This document shows positions 46,137 to 55,666 of a stretch of 64,000 bases of DNA, one piece after another; the stretch's first letter is position 1; every line of letters begins with the position of its first letter. The DNA lies in NCBI RefSeq assembly GCF_004104355.1, contig NZ_RJLM01000001.1, positions 1,158,711-1,222,710 on the forward strand, given 5' to 3'. The notes beneath the pieces are model-generated. The model had not been told where the DNA came from, did not search any database, and saw only the letters and a list, made by a program, of their open reading frames with translations. Made by a program: the position numbers and the translations under genes. This DNA is from Photobacterium chitinilyticum. GTDB lineage: Bacteria > Pseudomonadota > Gammaproteobacteria > Enterobacterales > Vibrionaceae.

Positions 46137-46180
46137 TCCTACTTTATAACGCATCACCAATAAGTTATATAAGACTAACT

Positions 46181-46206
46181 AAGGCCACATAATGTGGCCT
46201 TTTTAA
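46181..46206 (+). terminator. Terminator after the DUF218 gene
   Basis: AAGGCCACAT-AATGTGGCCTT followed by TTTTAAT; perfect stem. Confidence 0.85.
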
Positions 46207-46217
46207 TATGTAATCCA

Positions 46218-46487
46218 CTATACGTGGTTCTTATAAAGCTCTCCAATAATCTTGAAACCTAGCTTTTGGTAAAAACCAATACCCGAACCTTGAAATGCTC
46301 TGATATATACCAGTACCTTATTTTCCTAACTATTAAGAAGGTCGAGAAAATATTTCTCAGTAAACGTATTTAATGCGAAACGGGAAATTTTTTCTCTAAT
46401 TCCTTTTGTCGCGTATGTATGTAACCAAACTTGAAGGGATAATACTGCCAAGTCTACACAGTCTTCTGGTTTCGCTTCACGTATCAT
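46218..46487 (-). pseudogene. GNAT acetyltransferase pseudogene (internal deletion and stop)
   Basis: Reading leftward from the ATG at 46487, the first 53 residues are a normal GNAT N-terminus (MIREAKPEDCVDLAVLSLQV) up to FLDLLNS and a TAG at 46326-46328. The same frame continues after the TAG for 35 residues to a TAG at 46218 and is a GNAT C-terminus: RAFQGSGIGFYQKLGFKII, then GELYKNHV. The middle of the domain, including the acetyl-CoA loop, is missing. So this is a deletion relic with a premature stop. Confidence 0.75.
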
Positions 46488-46609
46488 TATTAATCTCAAT
46501 AGACTTATATTACTAGTTAACAAAATAACTCGGATATATTGTTCCGATTCTGTACTCATAAGTTAGGGTGGAAGTAAGCATAGATAACAATATCCTATAC
46601 TTAGAGCTG

Positions 46610-47074
46610 CTAACCGACTTTTTCCATTACGAAGTTGGTTAACAACTGCCCATTAATGTCTACGTGCTGCTCATTTACTACAGAAAAACCAAAACGCTCA
46701 TAGAATGGCCGAGCGGTTCGACTAACTGCGGAGTAATAGCGTGTGACACCGTTCAAGGTCCCTATCGCGAATATATGCTCCATCAACGCCCGACCTACGC
46801 CAATGCCTTGGTATCCTGCATGGCAGAAAAAATGATCAATATAGCCATCTTGTTGTAAATCGGCGAAGCCAACAACTTCACCGTTTAATTCTGCAACAAA
46901 AGGATTCATGTCATCGATTCGCTTCTGCCAAACATCCATATCAAAGTTATCAGGTGCCCATGCTTTTACCTGCTCTAAAGAGTAATCACGGATGTTGATA
47001 TTTCGGATAGTTTGGAATTTCAGCCCCCATGTCACTGACGCATCTTTTCTTTCGTAATTTCTAATAATTATCAT
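46610..47074 (-). CDS. GNAT-family N-acetyltransferase
   Basis: A 154-residue protein similar to the YafP/PA4866-like GNATs: IRNYERKDASVTWGLKFQTI, FVAELNGEVVGFADLQQDGY, HAGYQGIGVGRALMEHI with the acetyl-CoA loop QGIGVG, and RPFYERFGF. It is complete, unlike the pseudogene next door on the same strand. Substrate unknown; this group includes toxin- and antibiotic-modifying enzymes. Confidence 0.85.
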   Translation of the reverse strand: MIIIRNYERKDASVTWGLKFQTIRNINIRDYSLEQVKAWAPDNFDMDVWQKRIDDMNPFVAELNGEVVGFADLQQDGYIDHFFCHAGYQGIGVGRALMEHIFAIGTLNGVTRYYSAVSRTARPFYERFGFSVVNEQHVDINGQLLTNFVMEKVG

Positions 47075-47186
47075 GGTACTTGTTACTAACTCTTTATTGC
47101 TAAAGGGGTATTTTACTCGCTAATCATACTAATGAATAGATACTTCATGTTTGGTGTTAATCTTAGGAATAACTACGAAAAAAGAG

Positions 47187-47462
47187 TCAGTTTCTGCTAC
47201 GGTACAACTCTGAATGCTCAAGAAGATATTCTCCTGCTAACTTTTTGCGAATATCGGCATTCTTCAGTTGAACTATTGGCTTCCCATATGCGTAAGCTTT
47301 TAAAAGTTCACCAGACTCAATGCAAAGAACCTGAATTGTAACCTTCCGGTAGCCATCTGGTTCTGAAATTCGTTCTAGCCTATCCATCTCAGCCAGTACT
47401 TCACTGGTAACACTGTATACCTCACCTTTGACTTTATAGCCTTTTCCTTCATCGATTACCAA
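47187..47462 (-). pseudogene. Truncated gamma-glutamylcyclotransferase-like gene
   Basis: The protein frame contains the second half of the GGCT/GGACT fold: VKGEVYSVTSEVLAEMDRLE, then DGYRKVTIQVL. The N-terminal half, with the substrate loop YGTL, is absent: upstream the same frame is open only to a TAG 19 codons before and shows only a short related piece (YLVGERYSPWLVIDEG). A TTG at 47462 could start a product of 91 residues, but it would lack the active-site loop. It is likely a remnant. Confidence 0.55.
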
Positions 47463-47580
47463 CCAAGGAGAGTAGCGCTCACCGACCAGATAAAGCTGTA
47501 AAATCAGCTTACAGAGCGAGGGGCAATCCTACTGGTATGAGAACTGACAGATTACACGCTAACTAATCCGCCGAATACGG

Positions 47581-48753
47581 TCAGTTACAAGCTCTGAGAA
47601 TAAACATCTGATAATCAAACTCACCAGCGCGCAGATGAAAAGCAGAAAGTTCACGTTGAAGATCCTCTAAAGCCATAGAGCCTTGCCGTTGAGATCCAAG
47701 TGCGTCTATTCTATCTTCCAACGGCGCATAATAAGCCAGCCAACTCTCATCACTTAGCGCGAAACTGCCTATTACCTCGTAACCAGCTTGTTCTGCCTGC
47801 GCTATACGGTGAGCGGCTGTGGTCATATCCGGATATTCCTTTTGCCAAAAAGCTAACGCCTTTTCACTTGGCGACTCAACACTCCAGACCAAATCGCTGA
47901 GAACTAAAATCCCATTATCTTGTAACAAAGGACGCCATGCTTTCAACGCATTATTGACACCCATAATGTAAGCACTGCCCTCACACCAGATAAGATCAAA
48001 ACTATCCGGCTCGAATGGCAGCTTTTCCATGTTGGTACAGACAGTCGCGACCCGATCGCCAGTACCCTGTTCTTTCAACGTCTTCACCAGAGATTGCAGC
48101 GCAAATTCTTCATTGTCTACGGCGGTAATGTTAGCCGAGCTATGCTCTGCTAATATCTGAGTTGCACTCCCCTGACCACAACCAATCTCAAGAATTGACT
48201 GCGGGCTATGTGGCACCTTAGCTAGCGCCCTAAGCGTGTCGGCTTCAGAACCGGGCCCCCATCGCTCAAGATCTTTGAAGATCAGGTTAAAGTCCAGCAT
48301 ATATTGTTCGTGATTATTCATATCTTTCGACAACCATTTCAGCCTCAATGCCTGCTTCTCATCGAAGCCTTGTTTGATCAGCCACTCTAAATGCGCCTCG
48401 GGTGCTTGCTGCTCCAGCGTTTGATGCCAGTCTGTCAGGCTGCTTTCACCCAGCAGAGCCGCTAGCAACTGACGTGACTTCTGCTTCTGAGCTATCTCTT
48501 CATCCAATTGACGCAGGCGCTCCACCAGAATATCGCGCTCAACCTTTTCATCCAGACATGCCAGACACTCTTTCAGCGTTAGGCCACCAGCCTGTAGCTT
48601 TTGCAGCAGCTTCAGCCGCTGTAAGTCTTTATCTGTGAAACTTCGGTAACCATTGTCCAGCCGTTTCCCCTGGATCACCCCCTGCTTTTCGTAATAAAGC
48701 AGAGTGGTCCTTGATAATCCGAGCATTTCTGCCAGTTGAGATATCCGATACAT
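47581..48753 (-). CDS. MerR-type regulator fused to a SAM methyltransferase
   Basis: The 390-residue protein has a MerR winged helix (residues 1-70: MYRISQLAEMLGLSRTTLLY, YEKQGVIQG, NGYRSFTDKDLQRLKLL), a coiled coil (75-100), a linker and a class I methyltransferase domain (about 170-370) with SAM motif I ILEIGCGQG (188-195), an acidic motif II (VDNEE), and FDLIWCEGSAYIMG after it. The start at 48753 has AAGG upstream; an upstream in-frame start exists but not family-like. The DNA-binding half suggests it controls its own or a neighbour gene; a GNAT gene is 25 bases upstream on the same strand, probably in one operon. What it methylates is unknown. Confidence 0.78.
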   Translation of the reverse strand: MYRISQLAEMLGLSRTTLLYYEKQGVIQGKRLDNGYRSFTDKDLQRLKLLQKLQAGGLTLKECLACLDEKVERDILVERLRQLDEEIAQKQKSRQLLAALLGESSLTDWHQTLEQQAPEAHLEWLIKQGFDEKQALRLKWLSKDMNNHEQYMLDFNLIFKDLERWGPGSEADTLRALAKVPHSPQSILEIGCGQGSATQILAEHSSANITAVDNEEFALQSLVKTLKEQGTGDRVATVCTNMEKLPFEPDSFDLIWCEGSAYIMGVNNALKAWRPLLQDNGILVLSDLVWSVESPSEKALAFWQKEYPDMTTAAHRIAQAEQAGYEVIGSFALSDESWLAYYAPLEDRIDALGSQRQGSMALEDLQRELSAFHLRAGEFDYQMFILRACN

Positions 48754-48778
48754 GTTAAAAACCTTACTGTCTGGTGTA

Positions 48779-49315
48779 TTACCATAGCGCTTGTTTGTTG
48801 AATTCCGGAACACATGCTGAACTACCTGTAATGGGAGTTAATTCTTGTTCTGTCAGTGATTGAGCTAGCCAACCATGCGGGTAAGTTAGAGACATTGGTG
48901 CTTTAAACTGTTCTTCTGTTACCTGCCGGAACCCTACCTTAGCGTAAAAAGCAGGATCGCCATAAGTGAAAGCAAGCTCTGCACCTTGCTGCTTTATAGT
49001 CTGTAAGCCAACCTTAATCAGCTCCTGACCAATGCCTTTCCCCTGATAATCAGTCTGTACCGCCACGGGCGCTAACAAGAAAATCTCTCTAGCAGATTCA
49101 AAACTCAGACGCGTTAACAAAATACTACCTACAACGCTGTCATTTTCAGTGGCGACAAAAATATATAGGTCGTTACCATCAGTTGTATTGATCAACTCTG
49201 CGACTAAATCACCAATCAATTTACCTTCTTCTTCACCCTCTGAATCTGAAAAAGTATGGGTAAATAGGCCAATAATATCTTCAGTCTGGCTTTGCTCATA
49301 CAGGCAATAGTTCAT
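48779..49315 (-). CDS. GNAT-family N-acetyltransferase (YhbS-like)
   Basis: A 178-residue GNAT with the central sheet FVATENDSVVGSILLTRL, the acetyl-CoA loop in VQTDYQGKGIGQELIKVG and the FTYGDPAFYAKVGFRQV stretch characteristic of the YhbS/predicted acetyltransferase group. It precedes the MerR-methyltransferase gene by 25 bases, so the two are probably cotranscribed. Substrate unknown. Confidence 0.82.
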   Translation of the reverse strand: MNYCLYEQSQTEDIIGLFTHTFSDSEGEEEGKLIGDLVAELINTTDGNDLYIFVATENDSVVGSILLTRLSFESAREIFLLAPVAVQTDYQGKGIGQELIKVGLQTIKQQGAELAFTYGDPAFYAKVGFRQVTEEQFKAPMSLTYPHGWLAQSLTEQELTPITGSSACVPEFNKQALW

Positions 49316-49476
49316 TGTTCTGTCCTCTCGTTATTTATGCTGCCAAGCATAAACTGTAAAGCTGTAGACAGGTCAAGGGTAGATAAGCGAGAAATCTGGT
49401 TCAGGAGGGATTTGCCGTCATTGGGCCCCTCTGGCTTCAACAGTGGATATTTTCCTATAGAAATTGCCTTTTTTGT

Positions 49477-50067
49477 CTACGGTCTACGGTGCATGTTTAT
49501 CACATTCTCTATTGTCATAATTCCAAACATGATTTTCCTGACAAATGACTCAGAGCTGCCAACAAAATAGAAATGAGGATGCCTAGACCAGATTTTCTGC
49601 AATTTTACATCTAATTCAGCGGCCTGATCAGAAGACTCGTTTCTTACCGGATTGTTACTGCTAATATCATGTCCGGTGATGGCCGCTGATTCAAAAAATA
49701 TCACAGCATCATAGCGAGCGATTTCATGTTCAAACGTTGAGTTTATACCCTTAAAAAAATCACTTTCCGTACCTGGCCAATAGGCCAATCCGTCTAGTGA
49801 CCCGCGATCGCAAACCAGCAACCTATCCGGAAACTGCTTTTTATGAATTTCTTCCAGGTTCTTCTGCAACTGAAAAATCGTTTTCTGAATTATTTTAACC
49901 ATTTGCTCATTGTCAGAGCGCGGTATACCACCAGAGAAGAGCACTGTTGCAGCCTCGGGGACAACGGCAATCTTATTGCCTAACTCTCTACGGAAGAGAT
50001 CCAATGCTGTGGTTTTACCGCCACCCGGCCCACCAGTTACCACAACTTTCAGCTGCTTTTTCATCAT
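49477..50067 (-). CDS. AAA_28-family ATPase
   Basis: A 196-residue P-loop protein resembling the AAA_28 group, related to nucleotide kinases such as NadR and Ttd14. Walker A is GGPGGGKTT (about residues 12-20), Walker B-like is LLVCDRGSLDG (about 81-91), and VVPEAATVLFSGGIPRS is the switch-like loop after the P-loop. A kinase on a small cofactor or phospholipid binding are both possible for the fold. It is a single gene with start ATG at 50067. Confidence 0.7.
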   Translation of the reverse strand: MMKKQLKVVVTGGPGGGKTTALDLFRRELGNKIAVVPEAATVLFSGGIPRSDNEQMVKIIQKTIFQLQKNLEEIHKKQFPDRLLVCDRGSLDGLAYWPGTESDFFKGINSTFEHEIARYDAVIFFESAAITGHDISSNNPVRNESSDQAAELDVKLQKIWSRHPHFYFVGSSESFVRKIMFGIMTIENVINMHRRP

Positions 50068-50253
50068 TGCCCCTAACTCGCTTCTAGTGATCTATGAAGC
50101 TTAGCCAAAAAATGAGCATCAGCTAAAGCCCTCTTGAGTTAATAGCTTTAGCCTATTGAAACTATAAGCCCAAACGATTAGAGCTATTGGTATAAAGGCA
50201 ACATAATTATTAAATCAAAAAGAAACAACGACTCAAAAACAAGGAGTAACGCT

Positions 50254-50487
50254 ATGACTGCAGACAAATTAAGGGATAGCCTAACACATGCTCGTGCCAA
50301 CTATTGGATACTCACTTTTGTTTGTGGCGTTATATTATCGTTGTTTTTGAACGAGCTGAACCAGGGCGTAAATCCAAGCTATTTAATGACATACTTTATA
50401 TCACTTGCGACAGGATATTACTTATCATCAGAGCTTAAAAAAACGATAAGGACAATTAAGTCGGAGCTAAATAGCACCATATTATAA
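50254..50487 (+). CDS. Small two-helix membrane protein (77 aa)
   Basis: A good AAGGAGTAA site before the ATG supports the start. Residues 17-34 and 42-59 are hydrophobic helices; the tail is Lys/Ser-rich and likely cytosolic. There is no signal cleavage. No family recognised. Confidence 0.55.
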   Translation: MTADKLRDSLTHARANYWILTFVCGVILSLFLNELNQGVNPSYLMTYFISLATGYYLSSELKKTIRTIKSELNSTIL

Positions 50488-50554
50488 TGGCTGGTTCAAG
50501 GAACAAATCGTTCAAAAATGATTTGCAATACAAGAAAATGTTTAAAGCTTTTTA

Positions 50555-50597
50555 AAAAACGGCACCTCGTAAAGTGGTGCCGTTCTGCTTTTTTAAA
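50555..50597. terminator. Bidirectional terminator
   Basis: AACGGCACC, eight bases, GGTGCCGTT; T runs follow on both strands (CTGCTTTTTT to the right; TTTTTTAAAAAG to the left). It ends the small membrane gene and the U32 gene. Confidence 0.85.
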
Positions 50598-50616
50598 TCA
50601 CGATGTTCTGAACTAC

Positions 50617-52860
50617 CTACAACCCTTTCTTATACTGCGCATTGGTTGTTGGATAAATGGCTTGCTCTAATGCCACTTTCGCATCTGGCTTTCCAACGAT
50701 AAGGTTCTGGAAAAGCTGTACAACGCTTGCTTTGTCTTCCTTGATACAAGTTTCCGTATTGATATCTCTTAAATCAATAAAGAAGTCGGAAAAAACACCG
50801 TCTAGATCAGTCGGGATCGCCGTATTTAGGAAGTTGTATTCGCTATATAGCGAATTATGATCGCCCTTCTGCTTATCAAGAACAAATGATGCTTCTTTCA
50901 GGTTGATAATCGACGCGGACTTCTTGCACTTCTTAAGGCATTTCGTATCAAAGGCTTTCTTTTTGCAGCCAACAGTCTGATGGAATAGGCACTGACGGCT
51001 GGTCATCAGCAAAATTGGATGATAAATGCTATAAAACAACTTGAAGTTTTCTGGTCTGACAATCGGCTTAATCTGCTTTTGGTTGATTTCATTAGAAATG
51101 AATGAGCCGACACAATTGAACTCTTCTTTCATGCACAGAAGGCTGAAAGAGTTCATTATGTTTAGGTAAGGGCCAGCGATCCAGTCAATGCCTTTCTCAT
51201 ACGCGGCATACGCAATCCCCGTATTGTTAGTCACAATAAGTTTTGGTTTCACCTGATCGAGGAACTCAACGGCTGCCGTATAATTTTCACCAATGAGAAT
51301 GGACGGGAACCAAGGGATCAGCTTTTCATTTTCAGAAAAGATGTTAACCAATGGAGTTAGCTCACTATGAACCGATTCAGGCAGCTGATAGTAAATATCT
51401 GCCGATGTGGTATCACACAGCTCGATATCCTGCTTCGTGGAGATTAACACTGACAACGTCGGCTCTGTCTGAAATTGGCCTTGTTTTTTCAATACAGGCA
51501 TTTCAACCGGCGAAATACGCGCCTTCGAGCCGTTCAAGGTAAAGACTATCTGCTTTTTAATCGCGGTCAGCTCTTTGAATGGCACAAATAGCCCATTATC
51601 AATATGCTCAATTGCTAATGAGTCAATATAGTACTCAGCGTTATTCAGGCTGTTAAGCAACTTTTCAATGCCATCATGTGTAATCGTATTTTTTTCTGAA
51701 TGGATCAGGTTGCTGTCTGAATAGACATCGAATGACATATCAGGTGTGGTGACTGACACTCTCAATGGACTGTTTTCATTACCTGACACGGTGATCGTTA
51801 GTGGCTGTTTATCAATATTGAAGTCTTTTATTTTATCCGAAACCGTCGAGATAATATCCGTTTTATCATCATACAGTTTCTTCTTGACCGCCTTGAGATC
51901 TTCATCTGTTTTACAGTTGTATACCTTGGAGAAGTGCTTAGCAGAGTGGTCACGAGGATTATCAATAAACATATTTTTATTGATATCTCCCTTCAGGAAG
52001 GAGTTAGAAAAATCACGGTTAAATACCGTATATAACTCGGTGGTATCACTAAGCAACTCACTGCCATTGCAATAGTTTTCAATCTGTTTCCGCCAGTTAT
52101 CTACAACTGTATAGACGTAATGTGACTTCTTAATGCGCCCTTCGACTTTCAGCGAATAAACACCGGCATCCGCTAACTCTTTAAGATCGGAGTAAGCAGA
52201 GTTGTCTTTAAGGTTGAGCGGGTAGTCTTTACCTGCCTGTGTCGTCTGGTACTGATCACGACATGGCTGGCTGCACCTGCCACGGTTACCCGAGTTCCCA
52301 TTGCGAACCGAGCTGATGTAGCAAAGCCCAGAGAAACCAATGCAGTAAGAACCATGCACAAACACTTCCATTAGGACATTATGTTCACGCCCAACCTGTG
52401 CCAAGTGCTTAATCTCTTTAATATTCAGCTCTCGAGATAAGTTAACGCGACTTGCCGTCAATTTATTCAGGAAAAATATCTGGCCGTCATTGTGAGTATT
52501 TACCTGGGTTGAAGCATGAACATCAAGATCTTTAAAGTGCTCTTTTAATATATAAAACAGGCCTAAATCTTGAACGATTACACCATCAATCTTGGTATTT
52601 ACCAGCTTATTCAGCAACCGAATGATCGTTGGGATTTCGCTTTCCAAAATGATGATGTTTAAGGTTAGGAATATTTTGCAGTCATGTTCGTGCGCTAATC
52701 TGACGACGCCATTTAAGTTATCAAATGTTAAATTTGTTGCTCTATTTCTGGCATTGAAGTGATCCAACCCGCAGTATATCGCATCGGCCCCTGCCGCAAT
52801 CGCCGCTTTTATCGACTCAATATCGCCACCTGGTGCCAATAACTCAAACTGATTTCTCAT
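50617..52860 (-). CDS. U32 peptidase-family protein, RlhA-like
   Basis: The 747-residue protein starts MRNQFELLAPGGDIESIKAA and has the U32 TIM barrel with the Cys set that holds an iron-sulfur cluster in this family (VFVHGSYCIGFSGLCYISS, GNRGRCSQPC). The second half contains more Cys (CLFHQTVGCKKKAF). E. coli relatives TrhP and RlhA hydroxylate tRNA and 23S rRNA instead of cutting peptides; the NRGRCSQPC form is closest to RlhA. The first Met of the open frame at 52875 is less likely than the one at 52860. It is monocistronic with a hairpin at 50555. Confidence 0.75.
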   Translation of the reverse strand: MRNQFELLAPGGDIESIKAAIAAGADAIYCGLDHFNARNRATNLTFDNLNGVVRLAHEHDCKIFLTLNIIILESEIPTIIRLLNKLVNTKIDGVIVQDLGLFYILKEHFKDLDVHASTQVNTHNDGQIFFLNKLTASRVNLSRELNIKEIKHLAQVGREHNVLMEVFVHGSYCIGFSGLCYISSVRNGNSGNRGRCSQPCRDQYQTTQAGKDYPLNLKDNSAYSDLKELADAGVYSLKVEGRIKKSHYVYTVVDNWRKQIENYCNGSELLSDTTELYTVFNRDFSNSFLKGDINKNMFIDNPRDHSAKHFSKVYNCKTDEDLKAVKKKLYDDKTDIISTVSDKIKDFNIDKQPLTITVSGNENSPLRVSVTTPDMSFDVYSDSNLIHSEKNTITHDGIEKLLNSLNNAEYYIDSLAIEHIDNGLFVPFKELTAIKKQIVFTLNGSKARISPVEMPVLKKQGQFQTEPTLSVLISTKQDIELCDTTSADIYYQLPESVHSELTPLVNIFSENEKLIPWFPSILIGENYTAAVEFLDQVKPKLIVTNNTGIAYAAYEKGIDWIAGPYLNIMNSFSLLCMKEEFNCVGSFISNEINQKQIKPIVRPENFKLFYSIYHPILLMTSRQCLFHQTVGCKKKAFDTKCLKKCKKSASIINLKEASFVLDKQKGDHNSLYSEYNFLNTAIPTDLDGVFSDFFIDLRDINTETCIKEDKASVVQLFQNLIVGKPDAKVALEQAIYPTTNAQYKKGL

Positions 52861-52988
52861 CGCGACATAACCCACTTATCTAAACATTGCATATTTTGAA
52901 GGGGCGTATTCTACGTGCTTCCGTTATCCATTGCCATAAATGCAGTTTTTATTATCAGCGGCGTCTTGTTAATGATCACCAAGCGCAT

Positions 52989-53042
52989 AAAAGCCTGCAC
53001 CACCCTCTTGATGTTTAAAACACAGAGGAGATGCAGGCTTTA
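52989..53042 (-). terminator. Terminator of ppsA
   Basis: Minus strand: AAGCCTGCA pairs with TGCAGGCTT around an inner CCTCT/AGAGG pair and an A/T-rich loop, followed by TTATG. It lies just after the ppsA stop codon at 53078. Confidence 0.75.
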
Positions 53043-53077
53043 CTTCATTTGCGACTAACTGAGCTTATACAAGCAAC

Positions 53078-55447
53078 TTAGCTTGTTTTCTTGCCCAGGT
53101 GCAGCCAAGTTTCAACAACGGTATCCGGGTTAAGTGATACCGAGTCAATACCCTGCTCCATTAGCCAGTCAGCCAAATCTTCATGATCCGATGGCCCCTG
53201 CCCGCAAATACCAACATATTTACCCGCTTTGTTGGCCGCTTTAATCGCCATTGCCAGCATCGCTTTAACCGCGTCATTACGCTCGTCGAACATATGAGCA
53301 ATCTCACCCGAGTCGCGGTCAAGGCCCAATGTCAGCTGTGTCATGTCATTCGAACCAATCGAGAAACCATCAAAGTACTTGAGGAACTCGTCAGCCAGAA
53401 TGGCATTAGACGGTAGTTCGCACATCATGATAACTTTCAGGCCATTTTCACCGCGGCGAAGATCGAATTTCGCCAGCAGATCGATAACCGAAGCCGCTTC
53501 GCTTACAGTACGGACGAACGGGATCATAATTTCGACATTCTTCAGCCCCATGCGCTCACGAACACGCTTGATGGCTTCACATTCGAGTGCAAAACAGTCT
53601 TCGAATTTCGGCGAGATGTAGCGCGATGCACCACGGAAGCCAAGCATCGGGTTTTCTTCCGTCGGCTCAAAGTGAACGCCGCCAACCAAATTACGGTATT
53701 CGTTCGACTTAAAGTCAGACATACGAACAATAACGCGTTTTGGCCAGAAGGCAGATGCCAGTGTCGAGATCCCTTCGGTAAGCTTCTCGATATAGAACTC
53801 AACAGGATCTTTGTAACCAACAATACGCTGATCAATATCGGCTTTCAGCTCGTCAGACTGCTCGCTATAGTTCAGCAGTGCTTTCGGGTGAATACCAATC
53901 ATCTTATTGATGATGAACTCAAGGCGAGCAAGGCCAACGCCTTCATTCGGAATACAGGCAAAATCAAATGCACGGTCAGGGTTACCGACATTCATCATGA
54001 TTTTCAGAGGCAGTGTCGGTAAACCATCGACAGCTGAACGACGAACCTCAAACTCCAGCTCACCCTCGTAGATAAAGCCCGTCTCGCCCTGTGCACATGA
54101 AACAGTAACTTCCTGACCAGTTGCCAGCAGTTCAGTGGCATTACCACAGCCTACGACAGCCGGAATACCCAGTTCGCGAGCAATAATTGCGGCATGACAA
54201 GTACGGCCGCCACGGTTAGTCACAATCGCTGCCGCCTTCTTCATCACAGGTTCCCAGTCAGGGTCCGTCATGTCAGCCACCAGCACATCACCCGCCTGTA
54301 CCTGATCCATTTGGCTCAAATCAGACACAACACGAACGGCACCTGCACCGATACGTTGGCCGATTGCACGACCTTCAGTAAGCACCTTACCTGAGCCATT
54401 AAGATGGAATCGCTCCATCACCTGAGCATCGTCACGAGAACGGACGGTTTCAGGACGTGCCTGCACGATAAACAGCTCACCCGTTACGCCGTCCTTCGCC
54501 CACTCGATGTCCATAGGACGACCGTAGTGCTTCTCGATGATCATGGCCTGTTTGGCCAGTGACTCGGTTTCGGCGTCAGTAAGAGAAAACTGATTACGCT
54601 CTTCATCAGTGGTATCGATTATCTCGACCTGAGTGCCCAGCTCTTTGCCCGTTGCGTAAACCATTTTTATTTGCTTCGAGCCAAAAGTACGGCGAACAAC
54701 CGCAGGGTTTCCCGCCTGAAGGGTTGGCTTGTGCACATAAAATTCATCAGGGTTAACAGCGCCTTGTACCACCATTTCACCCAGCCCCCAAGAGGAGGTG
54801 ATAAACACAACCTGATCAAAGCCAGACTCTGTATCGAGCGTAAACATAACACCCGATGCAGCGACATCCGAACGCACCATACGTTGGATACCCGCTGACA
54901 ATGCTACGCCTTTGTGTTCAAAGCCCTGATGCACACGGTAAGAAATCGCTCGGTCATTGTACAGAGATGCAAACACATGCTTCACAGCCTCAATAACGGC
55001 ATCAATACCACGTACGTTTAGGAAAGTTTCCTGCTGGCCCGCAAACGAGGCGTCAGGTAAATCTTCTGCGGTTGCTGATGAGCGTACAGCAACAGAGAGC
55101 ATCTCATCGCCTTCACCCAACTCGCTATAACAACTGCGAATTTCCTGTTCCAGTTCGGCCGGAAGCGGCGCTTCTAGAACCCAATTACGGATAGTTTCTC
55201 CAGCCTGCTGCAGCGCATTAACATCATCAACATCTAACTTATCAAGCAGATTATGAATTCGATCATTCAGATCGTTCGCATCAAGAAACTGGTTAAATGC
55301 ATGTGACGTTGTCGCATAGCCGTTAGGCACTTTTACGCCCGCACTGGCAAGGTTCGCAACCATTTCACCCAGTGATGCATTCTTTCCACCGACTTTATCA
55401 ACATCGTTCATTGATAAAGCATCATACCAAACAACATTCTGTTGCAC
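53078..55447 (-). CDS. ppsA: Phosphoenolpyruvate synthase
   Basis: PpsA makes PEP from pyruvate and ATP in gluconeogenesis. The 789-residue protein (E. coli 792) has the N-terminal ATP-grasp domain, the swivelling phospho-His domain [19 protein letters not shown] with His418, and the C-terminal PEP-binding barrel with [18 protein letters not shown]. Thr416, two residues before the His, is the site at which PpsR-type regulators act. The gene is divergent from ppsR with about 220 bases between, the known regulatory pair. Confidence 0.97.
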   Translation of the reverse strand: MQQNVVWYDALSMNDVDKVGGKNASLGEMVANLASAGVKVPNGYATTSHAFNQFLDANDLNDRIHNLLDKLDVDDVNALQQAGETIRNWVLEAPLPAELEQEIRSCYSELGEGDEMLSVAVRSSATAEDLPDASFAGQQETFLNVRGIDAVIEAVKHVFASLYNDRAISYRVHQGFEHKGVALSAGIQRMVRSDVAASGVMFTLDTESGFDQVVFITSSWGLGEMVVQGAVNPDEFYVHKPTLQAGNPAVVRRTFGSKQIKMVYATGKELGTQVEIIDTTDEERNQFSLTDAETESLAKQAMIIEKHYGRPMDIEWAKDGVTGELFIVQARPETVRSRDDAQVMERFHLNGSGKVLTEGRAIGQRIGAGAVRVVSDLSQMDQVQAGDVLVADMTDPDWEPVMKKAAAIVTNRGGRTCHAAIIARELGIPAVVGCGNATELLATGQEVTVSCAQGETGFIYEGELEFEVRRSAVDGLPTLPLKIMMNVGNPDRAFDFACIPNEGVGLARLEFIINKMIGIHPKALLNYSEQSDELKADIDQRIVGYKDPVEFYIEKLTEGISTLASAFWPKRVIVRMSDFKSNEYRNLVGGVHFEPTEENPMLGFRGASRYISPKFEDCFALECEAIKRVRERMGLKNVEIMIPFVRTVSEAASVIDLLAKFDLRRGENGLKVIMMCELPSNAILADEFLKYFDGFSIGSNDMTQLTLGLDRDSGEIAHMFDERNDAVKAMLAMAIKAANKAGKYVGICGQGPSDHEDLADWLMEQGIDSVSLNPDTVVETWLHLGKKTS

Positions 55448-55513
55448 GGCAACTCTCCTTCAATTGGATTCAACTGTTTATGTGGGCAACCTCTCAACGA
55501 AAACGATTGCGTT

Positions 55514-55534
55514 CGCAGTAAAAAAAATACTGCG
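55514..55534. promoter_or_regulatory. Inverted repeat in the ppsA-ppsR intergenic region
   Basis: CGCAGTA-AAAAAAA-TACTGCG: exact seven-base arms around an A7 spacer, about 70 bases upstream of ppsA and 135 before ppsR. Its place fits an operator shared by the two divergent genes. It is not a FruR/Cra box. Confidence 0.45.
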
Positions 55535-55666
55535 TACAATGTGCTCCCGTTTAGGTATTCTTCATTACATAGTATATGTAATAGAAGAATGGATACCCTG
55601 TAAGGTTATTGTTATAAGTATTAATGAACCTAACGTTACAGATATTTTTTAAGGATTCAACTTTTT

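Noticed and set aside
55495-55512. FruR/Cra box upstream of ppsA
   Set aside because: GAAAACGATTG near 55499 resembles the core but has an extra base and no symmetry, unlike the clear boxes at 61.8 kb.
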